Below are positions 12,798 through 23,906 of a stretch of 64,000 bases of DNA, one piece after another. The DNA is from Luzula sylvatica (taxonomy: Eukaryota; Streptophyta; Magnoliopsida; Poales; Juncaceae): NCBI GenBank assembly GCA_946800325.1, contig OX326957.1, forward strand, positions 23,127,554 through 23,191,553. The letters are read 5' to 3'. Position 1 is the first letter of the stretch. Every line of letters begins with the position of its first letter. Below the pieces are notes generated by a model, which saw nothing but the letters and a program-made list of their open reading frames with translations, did no database searches and was not told the origin of the DNA. The translations under genes were made by a program, and so were the position numbers.

Positions 12798-15700
12798 ATG
12801 TTTTGTACGAATATTAATATCTTATCGTGGAATGTAAGAGGCTTAGGCCTACATGGAAAATGTAACGTAGTCAAGGAAATTATATCTAAATCCAAGGCGA
12901 ATGTAGTTTGTATCCAAGAAACGAAATGGCCCCTCGCTAGCAATTTCCAAAATCGCCGCGTCTTACCGCGACGATATAAAACGGCCTTAACAAAGGAAGC
13001 GGTCGGCTCAAAGGGCGGGTTACTAGTTGCATGGGATGACAAAGTCACGCTCATAGAACACTCACACTCGGCCGCATGTCTAAACATAATTGTCGCCGAT
13101 GAAAAAGGAAATAAATTTAGAATAACAAACACCTACGGTCCTTCGTCGGCAAGAGGCAAGGACGAATACATAGCCGAAATTAGATCCCTTAAGGAGAACC
13201 ACGAATATCCGTGGATTCTAATCGGCGACCTAAATCTAATTAGGGCAAGGGAGGACACAACGTCCACTAACATAAACACTCGCCTCATCCTAAAACTAGA
13301 TGAGGCTCTTGATGCGGCCCAATTAGAGGAAATCCCATTAATTGGAAGGAAATTCACTTGGTCCAATAATAGAGCCGAGCCAACCCTTGCTCGACTAGAT
13401 CGAGCGTTCGTCTCCAAACATCCCCTATTCGAAAATACGGTCATAACTCTCAACGACCTCCCGTTGGTAACCTCGGACCACTCCCCCATCCTCCTCGCCA
13501 TAAAACACAATAGGCCGAGGACACAAAAACTCTTTCGGTTCGAACGTGCATGGCTACGCCTCCCATCCACGCGGGGAATAGTTCACGCATCATGGTCCGA
13601 CGACAGCCAAATTTCGTTGAACCCGGTGGATCGGCTCCAATTAGGTCTCAAAAAATCGAGAGGGAAATTCAAAGAATGGGCAAAGGTGCACTTCAAACCG
13701 AATCAAATAATAGAAGATGGCAAACTATTAGTCAAGATTCTCGATTTAGCCGAAGAATCGAGAACACTAACCTTGGAAGAAAGGCGCCTAAGAATATCGA
13801 CTAAGGAAAAACTTTTTGATTTAATAAATCAAAAAGAGGCCGTTTGGCAACAAAGGAGTTCTTGCACGTGGCTTAAACTAGGTGACTCAAATTCTAAATA
13901 CTTTCACGCATTAGCCTCCGCGAGAAAAAAAGGAAATAAAATTGGGTTGATCCAAGTCAACAACATTGTAATAACGGAACCGGAATTGATCCGAGCGAAT
14001 TTTGACGCCTATTATGAAAACATTCTAGGCCACCCTCACGACGGCACACCGCCCGGGGCTCAACCCTCGGCGGAGAATTTGGACCCGACCCAAGCGCCCG
14101 ACCTACGGGACTTAGCCAATCCTTTCGCGCTTGACGAGATAAGGAAGACGATAATGGATATGAAGAAATGAAAGGCGGTCGGAACCGAGGGATATCCCAT
14201 AGAATTTTATCAAGAACACTACGACGTGTTCGAACCGATCCTCGTAGGCTTATTCGGAGACTTCTTTCAACACAACCTAAGGTTGCATGGAATCAACACG
14301 GCCTCCATCTCGCTCATCCCAAAAAAGGAGGGGGCCAAGGAAATGAAAGACTTTAGGCCTATAAGTGTAATCAACACAATAGGAAAAACAATAACCAAAG
14401 TGCTTGCAAATCGACTCCAACCGAAAATGGAATCGTTAATCCACCGCGATCAAGCGGCATTCATTAAAAATAGGTCGATCGGAGAGGTGTTCCTATCGGC
14501 TAGAGAGCGACTTAGCGCGGCACATAGAAGAAAGATCCCCACGATCATGTTCAAAATAGACTTTCACAAGGCCTTTGACACGATATCGTGGAGCTACTTA
14601 CAAGAAGTATTAAAGGAACGTGGATTCCCGCCGAGATGGAACCGTTGGCTCGCCGACCTACTAACCTCGGCTTCGTCGAGGATTAAAATAAACGGGTCGC
14701 TCGGTCGGAAAATCGCATATAAAAGGGGAGTGAGACAAGGAGACCCATTATCCCCAATGATCTTTAATCTAGTGGCCGACTCACTCCAAGTTTTCATTCG
14801 ACGAATCAACCACCTAATGAATTCACCCGTTAGATTCGCAACAAGGGCATTCCAATACGCGGATGACACTATTCTTTTTGTCGAGGCGGACCCGTCCAAC
14901 CTCAAAATTCTCGCATATGTTTTGACGCTATTCCAAAACATCTCGGGCCTCCGTATTAATTTGGAAAAATCCAAATTCATACCGATAGCCGTCCCGCCCG
15001 AGCTTCACGCCCTCATTGCGAGGCTCCTAGCTTGCGACAAACAAGATCTCCCGATCACGTACCTCGGCATGCCTCTAAATGTCAAGAAACCGAGGAAAAT
15101 CGACTTCATCCCCCTCATCAAAAAAATGAGAAACCGATTATCGGGATGGAAGGGAAAATGCCTTTTGCTAGGCGGCCGACTAGTCCTTGCAAAATCGGTT
15201 CTTAACGCGATCCCCACCTATTTCATGCAATGTTTCAAATTGCCGAAATGGGTCATCAACGAAATGAAGAAAGTGACGTGGAACTTTCTTTGGCGAGGCG
15301 ACAAAAATTGTCTCGGAGGGCATTGCCTTGCGAAATGGGGCAAAATTTGCTTGCCGAAGGAAAACGGAGGCATCGGTATCCTCGATCTAGAAACACACAA
15401 CAACGCCCTCCTCCTCAAATGGCTATGGAAATTGTCCACCAATCGAGACGATATGTGGGGCGCAACCATAAGGGAAATATATGGTATCCAAGTTCCCTCC
15501 GATATCCTCTCAATCCCCGATTCACACACCTCCTACTTCATCAAGGACCTACAAAAGCTATTTCCCCTCTTTCGCGTGGCATCTTCGGTCGACCCACGAT
15601 CCGAGCTCCCCCTTTGGCTTGATCAAGACAAATTCTCCACCTCATCGACCTATAAATTCTTCATCAACCCGGGCATTATCCAAAGATGGAACGAATCCCT

Positions 15701-16163
15701 ATGGAAAATTAAGGCCCCCGTGAAAGTTAAATTTTTCGCTTGGCTAGCGATAAACAATAGGATCCTAACCGCCGACAATTTAGCAAAAAGGAATTGGCCG
15801 ACCATTCAAAATTGCCAAAATTGTGGCACACAAGAAGAATCGGCACTCCACCTATTGTTTTCTTGTAGGTATGCAAAGAGAGTTTGGAGAGCTATGGGGG
15901 ACCCGATCCCTCGAAACCTACCGACCCACTCCTCCATTCTACAAATTTGGGAGGCAAGTAAGATACTCAAGACCGGAGAGGAAAGAAATACACTCGACAC
16001 TCACTTCATAGCCACCATATGGGGAATTTGGAAGGAGCGGAACTCTAGGATTTTTAAGGCTCTACGAACCACGGCCGCGATCACGGCGACAAGGATTAAG
16101 CACGAAGGGAACCAATGGCTCCTCTATTGTCAGGAAGTTTTAAATTTGAAATTTCGAATGTGA
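12798..16163 (+). pseudogene. LINE ORF2: AP-type endonuclease, reverse transcriptase and zf-RVT, one in-frame stop
   Basis: A single frame of 1122 codons is broken only by TGA at 14169-14171. The endonuclease part (about residues 1-235) keeps NILSWNVRGLG, CIQETKW, ILIGDLN, ARLDRAF and TSDHSPIL, i.e. the expected catalytic E, D-x-N, D and H positions. The reverse transcriptase follows the stop: DFRPISVINTIGKTITKVLA, KIDFHKAFDTISW, RQGDPLSPMIFN, and the catalytic FQYADDTILF (about 14847-14880). Then come YLGMPL, the WKGKCLLLGGR region, FLWRGD, and a C-terminal zf-RVT with CQNC and HLLFSC. There is no RNase H domain. This is the usual L1-type plant layout. The stop falls between endonuclease and reverse transcriptase, so a full enzyme cannot be made without readthrough. 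Confidence 0.92.
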
Positions 16164-16988
16164 AATTTAATTTTATTGGAACCCACGTGTAAGGGTAGCG
16201 AGAATTATTTTTTACATCGTTCATGTAAAATCTATAACCAATGTATTAAACTCCGCTTTAATATATTAAAAGAAGCTACACGCTTCTTTAGTTCTCAAAA
16301 AAAAAAAAAAATACATGTTTTGTTAGAATACTAAATTCAATGTGGGGCAGTGCTACTCAAAGATTAGAAGTGATGTACTTTGGTATAATGCTGAATTTGT
16401 GCCTCAACGTACATAAGTGAAAGTAAGATATATATTTTATGTCATTTCTTCTATTTTTTTGAGTAATTATTACGAATTAGTTAAATCAGGGGTACCTTTT
16501 TTCACAGAGAAAACCAAACCCGGAGAAGACTGCTTTACGGCACCAGGAGAAAAAGTAAATTGCACCAAAGAAGAGAGGGAGAGTTCGCAATACAAAGATT
16601 GTGCGGAGACTGGAGGAAGTCAATCGACCAAGATAAAATCTCACCTAACCTCTTCGCACTCAGAAGAGGATTCCTTGACTAGAGAGCAGGATTGCGGAAA
16701 ATTCACCTCCATGAGAGCGAGAGAAAATTGATCGATAGAGTTCAGGGAGGTCCATCTCTCCATCTCTCCATTATAGAGTAGATCTGAGAGAGAAGTATCG
16801 AAAGAAAAGAAAGCCATAACAAAGAGGGAAAAGGGACGGAGACCAAATATATAACGGAGAAAATTAATATCAACGGATCGTTAAAGAGCATAAATGTAAT
16901 CTATCACGCTCAAATCTCTGTGTATCAAACGGTTAAAAAATTCTGAGCACCAATACCCTTGATGCTCCTAAAAACACCATAGCCCATC

Positions 16989-17024
16989 TCTCTCTCTATA
17001 TCTATATCTATATATATATATAGA
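16989..17024. repeat. (CT)n(TA)n tract between two sister elements
   Basis: It joins the right terminus of the 7.0 kb element to the left terminus of the 2.9 kb element of the same family. Confidence 0.9.
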
Positions 17025-19896
17025 GATGGGCTATGGTGCTTCTAAAAGCACCAAGAGGGTTGGTGCTCCTACTTTCTTAACAGTAGGATTGTGCTTTAAG
17101 ATATGTGCCAGATGATTAACTAAACGCCAAGAAACTCCGTCTAGTTTCAGTCTGTTCTCTTTCCGTCTACTTTCGTAACCCTAGTTGTGTCCTCTCCGGC
17201 CTACCACCATTGAATCCGTTCGGCTAATGGCGAGGTCGCTCTCTCCCTAATCGCGAGGCTCAGCTCTCACCATGATATGCTCTCTCTCTCTCTCTCTCTC
17301 TCGTGGGGGATCCCTCATTGCTACCTCATTTAGGGATTGAACTGAAGTAACCACAATCGAAGAGGTAGCAAGTTGTCAAAATATTCTGAGAATCTCACTT
17401 GTGTGCTGGTTCCAGTTCTCTCTCTCTCTCGAACTTGTCTGTTTACCCGCAAGTCACTCCAATGCTCATACACTTGCTGGTATGCTATTTACTTTTATTT
17501 CGAGTCATCATTGAATCTCACAAATTTGCCCCAATTGAAATTACAAATAGACCCGATTAAGCCTCAATTAAGGAATTTCACAACAAAATATCTCAAAGAA
17601 ATCAGCATATCAATTAGTTCCATTTATCATACTTTATTTCCCATTTGGACATCATATTCGATAATAATAATTTTTACAATATGTGTTTATTTTTTGCAGT
17701 TGTATTCATACTTATAAATCAATGGAGAATGAAGGGTCAACATGAATGGTTGGGCATGAACTCCCTAGTACATGGTACGCTTCACATTTAGCATTATTCT
17801 TTTCTTGTTGATATTTCGATATCACCATCAATTATCTCATTCTCTCTCTGGTTTGTGAGGCATGTAACAGTTTTATTTGAATTTGTACTAATTATTCTTT
17901 TTTGTTTGGCTATTTTCTGAAATCTTCTCATTTTTCTTTTAGTTACAGATTTATTGGATATTTTTACATGCTAGGGAAGTGCGAAGAATGGCTGGTGAAG
18001 TAGGGCTCGTGTGATCGATTTAGGAAGTCTTTTGATAAAATTAAAATAAATGGAATTCAAGATTGTGTCAATTTAAATATGATTTAATAGCATATAAATC
18101 AAGTTAGGAAAATAACGCCTATAACTTGTTTGAAGAAATGCATATGAGAAATTATATTCAAATTATATATTTTTGTACTGAAATTCATGACCTGTGTCTT
18201 TAGTGTGTACTTGTGCATTTTTTTTCTTGTGTGCGAGTGTATGTATGTGGCTATTTCGTAATTTGCAAATTTCCCATTTTTAAGTTATTAGTACACTTTT
18301 TACACGTACATACATTGCAGAGAAGGTCGAAGAGATACCTAAATTTGTGCGGCATAGAAAATCGAAAGGAGAATGTCAAATCAGAAATGTGTGGGATCGA
18401 AGAAATCTGATGTAATTTACAAATGTATTGTATAAAAATGGTCTTGCATGAATTCATTTGTATTTATAATATGATCAAAAACAAAATAAACAAAGTAAGA
18501 TTCATAGACAAGTTTTAAACTAATAGACTCCTTGGCAATTATAACTAACCATTCCATATAATTTAACATAAATAAAATCAAATACTATTGAAATAATTCA
18601 TGAGAAACACACCAAATATAATTTATACACAAGTTTTAAACAAATACATTCATAATACAACATTGTACATAATTAATCATTGCAGTTTGATCATGTTACA
18701 CGTTTCCGAGTAAAATTTCTCTAAATACTGACACGAGGTTGATTAAATTTCTCTACATCATGTTATGCGTTTCCGAGTAAAATTTCTCTATCTGTGTGAC
18801 AAGCTTGATCCAGGAATAATCCTACTCATTTTCGTTTTTCCTGCAATTGACAAGCAAAGCTTACAGTGCCGTACAGAAGCTGCAGTTGCAGTGCCTGCCC
18901 CTAAGCTTCAAGGCATTGACAAGATGACGCCAAAGAGATAAGGCGTGAGAAGTATGCCTCCTGTTTTGTCACCGCCTTACAAATAAACCAATCAGGGACA
19001 AGGGTTTTTACTTATTTTTTACAAAATTGATAAAATTCTCTAGAAAAGTAAGTACCTTGTTCCTAAATCATGCCATTTTTCCTTGCTATCTCTTCTCTAG
19101 AAAAGTAAGTACCTTATTTATGAGCTTCAATTTCACCACAAGTTATCAAGTAGCAAACTGACAAGATCCTTGCACCGAGTTACCTATCTCTTCGACCTGT
19201 CCTGCAATTTTCTCTACTTAACCAATTACAATTTCATCAAATAAATGGCCACAAATTCACAGGTTAAATCATAAATAAACACACGTTTCAATTTGCAATT
19301 TGGTTCACATTGGAAATGTACTTAAATTAGAAGGAGCTAAATTTAGATAAAAAATAACTCAAATTTAATCTATCTATATTTATAAAATTTCAATCTTGAA
19401 CAAAACTCAAATTTCTAATCGATTCACCCAAAGTTATGTTTCAAACCTCCAAATGATGTATCTTTTGAACAGCTCCCCCGCCTTCTCACCCTCCGCCCCC
19501 TCCTGATCCACCACCAGAAATACTCTATGAATGTTTTAGTTCAGTAAAAGGGTGGACAGGGACGGATCGTACTTGAAAGAGAGAAGATCCATGGCCACAC
19601 TAAGAGTAAGAGGAGTCTGACGATTAGAGAGAGGGAGAGAGTAGATCGCGCATGGGGTCCTGCGATTTTGGCCACCATGAGGGGGGGTCCGAGAGAGGAA
19701 ATGGAAGAGAGAAACTAGGGCTTAATTTTACGCTCAATTGTTTAGAAGGAAGGAAGAGAAACGGAGAGAGAATTAACTAAACGGAGACGTTTACCGGGTA
19801 ATGATAATCACCAGACTCGAATCTTAATGTATATCGGACGGATAAAAATATGTGAGCATTCACCTTCTTGTGCTCTTAAAAACACCATAGCCTATC
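17025..19896. mobile_element. 2.9 kb inverted-repeat element, same terminal family as 9987-16988
   Basis: The left end GATGGGCTATGGTGCTTCTA pairs with the inverted right end GATAGGCTATGGTGTTTTTA; the inner arms are more diverged than in the sister element but 'ccgtttagttaattctctc' against 'taactaaacg' still matches. Both ends meet TA/CT microsatellites. The interior has CT-rich stretches (17281-17300, 17416-17428), a repeated 'tttccgagtaaaatttctct' word near 18710 and 18770, and a repeated 'ctctagaaaagtaagtacct' word near 19038 and 19094. No coding region was recognised anywhere in it. Confidence 0.6.
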
Positions 19897-19919
19897 TATC
19901 TATATATATATATATAATA
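19897..19919. repeat. (TA)n tract at the left edge of duplicated block A
   Basis: A short TA run; the sequence shared with block B begins immediately after it. Confidence 0.9.
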
Positions 19920-20580
19920 TTGTTTTTTCTTAATTGGACGAAAGTCGTCTGTTTGTGGGTCTCATGGATCCGGCTTCTACATTTCATGGGAATCAGATAT
20001 TTTGGAGGAAATGAATGGTGGAAATAGTTTTGGTAAGTTATGGATGTAATGCTCCCAAATAACGAGTGGCCAGCTAGCTACTACGATTCTTTAATCTATG
20101 GAAATAAATATATAAAAGCACGTTAATAAATATATAAATAATATATTAATATTAAAATATTATAATAATTGTTGAAAATGATTTTTTAATATCAATATAT
20201 TATTTATTATAATATTTTAATACTATATACTATATATTATTTATTATAATATTATAATATCATGTATTATTTATTTTTAATATTTTTATAATAGCTTAAT
20301 ATATATTCATTATTTATTAAATTATAGAAATTTAAAAAATAAAACTAAAGGGTATAATGATTATTTTTAAAAAAACATAATAAAAAGATAGGGAGTTTTT
20401 GAGAAAATCTAAAAAAGTTAGGGGTTTTTGAAGAAGCAAAAAATATAGAGGGTTTTTGAGGAAACCTAAAAAAGATAGGGGGTTTTCTAAAAGTACAGGG
20501 GATTTTTCAGAATTTTCAGAAAAGTTGGGGGTTTTTGGAGAATTCCCCTATCTAGCACAGTCGCCAAGAGTGAAAAGCTA

Positions 20581-20703
20581 TGTTGTGCGGATACTCCAAA
20601 AAACCGAATTTAGCCGTATCACCGTATCCGTATCGTATCCTAAATCATATGTTAAATTGCCGTATCTGATACGCGTCGCCGTATCGGCGTATCCGTGCAA
20701 CAC
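20581..20703. mobile_element. Small repeat element with TGTTGYRCGGATAC-type inverted ends and GTATCCGTATCG core
   Basis: Begins TGTTGTGCGGATAC and ends GTATCCGTGCAACA, which are near-perfect inverted copies. The inside is rich in 'ccgtatccgtatcgtatcc' and 'gatacgcgtcgccgtatcgg'. Related copies are at 51984-52113, 23657-23775, 55063-55166 and, as half or scrambled copies, 27385-27835 and 51286-51385. Confidence 0.6.
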
Positions 20704-21636
20704 AGGTGATAAGGTCATGGTGGACATTATCTTGTCATTGTCTAATAATAGCATATTGATTTTGTTTATAATTTTCAAGTATATATAGTTTTCAAATTTT
20801 TAATGGTATTTTATTTTGAACAATAATATATTTTTAGATAATGAATAATTGTTATATCCAAAACATAATTCCAAAATAAAACCTCAATATGGAATATAGA
20901 ATATTTCTTTTGTAGAGACATAATTTACCCCTTTCCGATATTATATTTAATTTGTTATTATTCATTTTTATGATATAATTGCCTCTCATAATATTCTCTT
21001 TTAAATAGGAAATTCCACCAAATTATCTATATCCTAATTAACATACTTCATTGACATGATAATTAACTATAATTAAAAATTAATTTGTATTAACTAGGAA
21101 TTGTTAATCTTAATTAATTATTAATTAGTGATATTTGTTAATCGTCGTGTTAATTAAAATAAGGAAATTTTCAAAAAAACCCCTATCTTTTTTGGATATT
21201 CTAAAAAAATCCCTATCTTTTTGGAAACTCCAAAAAAATTTCTCTACCAAACTTTTATTTTCAAATACCCCTATGGGGTTAAAATTAACCATGAATGGTG
21301 TTAAAAAAAATTAATTAGGAGCTCCCAATCGCACGTCCTCAAACCAGATATCATGTGTGGTACGCGTGCGTCGCCCTCAATTAACATCCCACGTAAGCAT
21401 GATTCAATCAGCATGTCTCGGGGGATTTTCAGGGGCAAGACATAATTTCCCTTTTCTTTTTCACGAAGGCACAGTCACTTCTGTCCAGTTTAGGATTCCA
21501 TTTTCCACTTATTTACACGCAATCTAGACCCATCTTAAACCTGTACACTCAAGTCTGCCTCCCCATTTTCTCCTCAATCAACACCATTAAGGGTTCTTTC
21601 TCAAATTGGCCTTGGATCATCCTGGGCCAGGTCTGG

Positions 21637-23161
21637 ATGGAAGCGATGGAAGAATTAGATTTGGAACGAGGTTGGCAAACTTGGAGTGATGAAGGTCGGA
21701 AAGGTGTCGAGCTTAATTAATTATTAACTGTATTACAGTCCATTATATAGACTAATCGGTTATTTTGTTAATTTTTTAGGAGGGAATGATAGTTTGATGA
21801 GTTCGATGCGTGAGAAGCTCGACGCGTTACCGGAAACCGGTGCAAACGGTGCGCAGAAGTGCACGATTTTCCGGGTTCCCGAAATCATTCGAAAGAGTAA
21901 GCCGCACTACCTGTTCGATCCTGTCGTAGTTTCTATCGGTCCGTACCATCGGGACAAAAAATATCTTCATGCTATGGAAGAGAAGAAGTGGCCGCTTCTT
22001 CGAGATTTCCTTGCCCGAGCGAAAAACTTTAGTTTGGAGATGTACATTACGGAGATGAGGGCGTTAGAGGAACCAGCACGGAGGTGCTATAACGAAACCA
22101 TTTACATGGATAGTAATTCCTTTATCGAGATGATGATATTGGACGGGTCGTTTATTCTTCAATATCTCTTTTACGAGAATATAGCATTAGAAACCCGCGC
22201 GCTTTATGAGGATGCTGGTTGGATAAATTCTTTGATCATATCGAACGATTTGATCATGATCGAAAACCAAATACCTTTCTTTATTTTAGAGAGGATGTAC
22301 CTCTTTTTTTTCGGCCAGGCGTTCACTCCGGAAGATTTGGCAAGTATAAGTGGTCGGCTCGTAAGTCAATTAGTGTCGACCAAGATACCGCCACCTCCGA
22401 AAAAAATCTATCATTTACTCCATCTATGCCACCATTACATTGTTCCGGCTCACATGCATAGACAGGATGACGAACCACCGATTAATCCAACTAAACCAAA
22501 AAAAAAGAATCGGTTTTGCTTCCCTTGTATGCCGCGGCGATTTCAAAAGATGATCAAGACATGCCTACTCTTCGGAAAGCATCACAAGACTTACCCCAAT
22601 TCTTGCCGATCTCTTCCGTGCGCTACCGAATTGCAAGCAGCGGGAATTAGGATTAAAAAAAAGAAACTGCCATGCGATTTTACGGATATAACTTTTCGAT
22701 CGGGCGTGCTGGAGATTCCAGTTCTTCATATTGAAGACAGCACAATCGTGTCAATTATGAATCTCGTCGCCGTGGAACAAGGATTCAGGGAAGTGCCTAA
22801 ACTAATCTCAACATATAGTATGTTCTTCGACGCGCTAGTGAACACGGCAAACGATGTAATGATACTGGATAGTCAGGGTATAATTGACAATTTGATCTCC
22901 GGCGAGGAAGCGGTGGCCCTTTATTTTAACCAATCGGGTCTCTATGTTACGGTGCGGGACGACCATTTTCTTGTTGGGTTGTTCAAGAAAATAAACAAGT
23001 ATTGTGACTATAAAAAACACAGATACAGGGCGAAGTTAATGCGAGATTACTTCAACAACCCTTGGTCCATGCTCTCGCTCGCTGCAGCGATCTTTCTCCT
23101 TCTTCTCACCTCTACACAAACCTTTTATTCGGCATTGGCGTACCACCGCCCTCCTCAGTGA
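21637..23161 (+). CDS. DUF247 family membrane protein, copy 1
   Basis: Proposed exons 21637-21694 and 21780-23161 (GT-AG intron of 85 bp), 479 aa. The first exon gives MEAMEELDLERGWQTWSDE and joins in phase; a shorter product from ATG 21797 is the alternative. Family signatures: FRVPEIIRKSKPHYL, VVSIGPYHRDKK, DGSFILQYLF, NDLIMIENQIPFFILERMYLF, then the long variable region, SIMNLVAVEQGF, and a C-terminal NPWSMLSLAAAIFLLLLTS segment forming one membrane anchor near the end. DUF247 proteins are plant-specific, mostly of unknown role; some members sit at grass self-incompatibility loci. It differs from copy 2 by about 11 residues. A cyclo-ligase gene or fragment precedes the DUF247 in the two sister units but has been lost here. 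Confidence 0.9.
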
Positions 23162-23656
23162 TGGCTTCTTGCCCTTGCTGGTGTTCATTATTATTTTGTA
23201 CTCGTATTTTTTTCCTTCATTTGTTTGGGGGTGTCTATGAGCTGTTTTATCACATGTCTACCTAAATTTGTAATTTGGGACATAATGAACCATAATTTGT
23301 GGTCGTATTATTATTTATTTGCCAGTGCTACTTTTATATATTCGTTGTAGTTATTATTGATTTTTTAGGGTATTTAATATGTCCTCACAACTCTTCTCCC
23401 ATTTTGATGTGGATTTCGAGAAGGATTAGTGGAGAATAATTAGCAATCCAGATCCAATTAACGCAAAAAGCAAATTAACTGTTAATTCTATTATATCAAT
23501 AAAAGTACGTACTAATTAATTATTAATTAAATTTTACATATAAAATTGATGTTGATTGGATTACTAATTAACCACATTATTTTTTCTCGAAATCCGCATC
23601 AAAAAAATATGAGAGAGGAGTTGTGGGGCCAAGTAAAATTTTCCATGATTTTTCTA

Positions 23657-23775
23657 GTGTGTTGAGCTATGTTTCATGGATACTTCAAAAACCTAATTGT
23701 ATTCATATTATAGCCGTACTCGTATCGTATCCAAAACTTTTGAAAAATTATCGTATCGTTGTACCCATGCAACAT
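23657..23775. mobile_element. Small repeat element of the GTATCC family
   Basis: Begins near TGTTTCATGGATAC and ends 'gtacccatgcaaca'. It carries 'ccgtactcgtatcgtatcc'. The same element is present at the equivalent place in block B (about 55063-55166), so it predates the duplication. Confidence 0.5.
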
Positions 23776-23841
23776 TAGTGTTGAGCATTCGCTTGAGTTT
23801 TTCTATTATTTCATTATATGCTAGAATATAACAAGTAGATT

Positions 23842-23845
<4 letters not shown>

Positions 23846-23902
<57 letters not shown>
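23846..23902. repeat. (TA)n microsatellite, present only in block A
   Basis: About 28 TA units at the point where block B instead has a MITE and a (TG)n tract. Confidence 0.9.

Positions 23903-23906
<4 letters not shown>

Larger units (their letters stand above)
11939..16310 (+). mobile_element. Near full-length LINE (L1-type non-LTR retrotransposon)
   Basis: It carries a degraded ORF1-like frame, an ORF2 with endonuclease, reverse transcriptase and zf-RVT regions, a short 3' UTR (16164-16296) and a poly(A) tail (16297-16310). The flanking direct repeat is 'atacatgt' (at least 8 bp; up to 'aaatacatgt' if A bases shared with the tail are counted) at 11929-11938 and 16309-16318. It inserted in the plus direction within the 7.0 kb long-TIR element. 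The clear duplication and single lesion in ORF2 indicate a fairly recent insertion. Confidence 0.9.
9987..16988. mobile_element. 7.0 kb long-TIR element (GATGGGCTATGGTGTTTTTA termini) interrupted by a LINE
   Basis: The left end GATGGGCTATGGTGTTTTTA is identical to the inverted right end, and the inverted repeat extends about 370 bp (9987 to ~10360 against ~16620 to 16988), through 'tttttaaccgtttgatac', 'gatagattacatttatgc' and 'ctctagtcaaggat'. Without the LINE and one copy of its target duplication the element is about 2.6 kb, close in size to its neighbour at 17025-19896. Internal sequence (10360-11928 and 16319-16620) shows no gene I recognise; a 'catcagaactagcaatgcg' word is repeated near 10676 and 10739. 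GA/TA microsatellites flank both ends. Long TIRs without a transposase suggest a non-autonomous Mutator-like element. Confidence 0.7.

Noticed and set aside
21797..23161. DUF247 copy 1 starting at ATG 21797 as a single-exon gene
   Set aside because: Possible, but a short upstream exon in both copies joins in phase through GT-AG and gives a typical N-terminus (ERGWQTWSDE), so the two-exon model is preferred.
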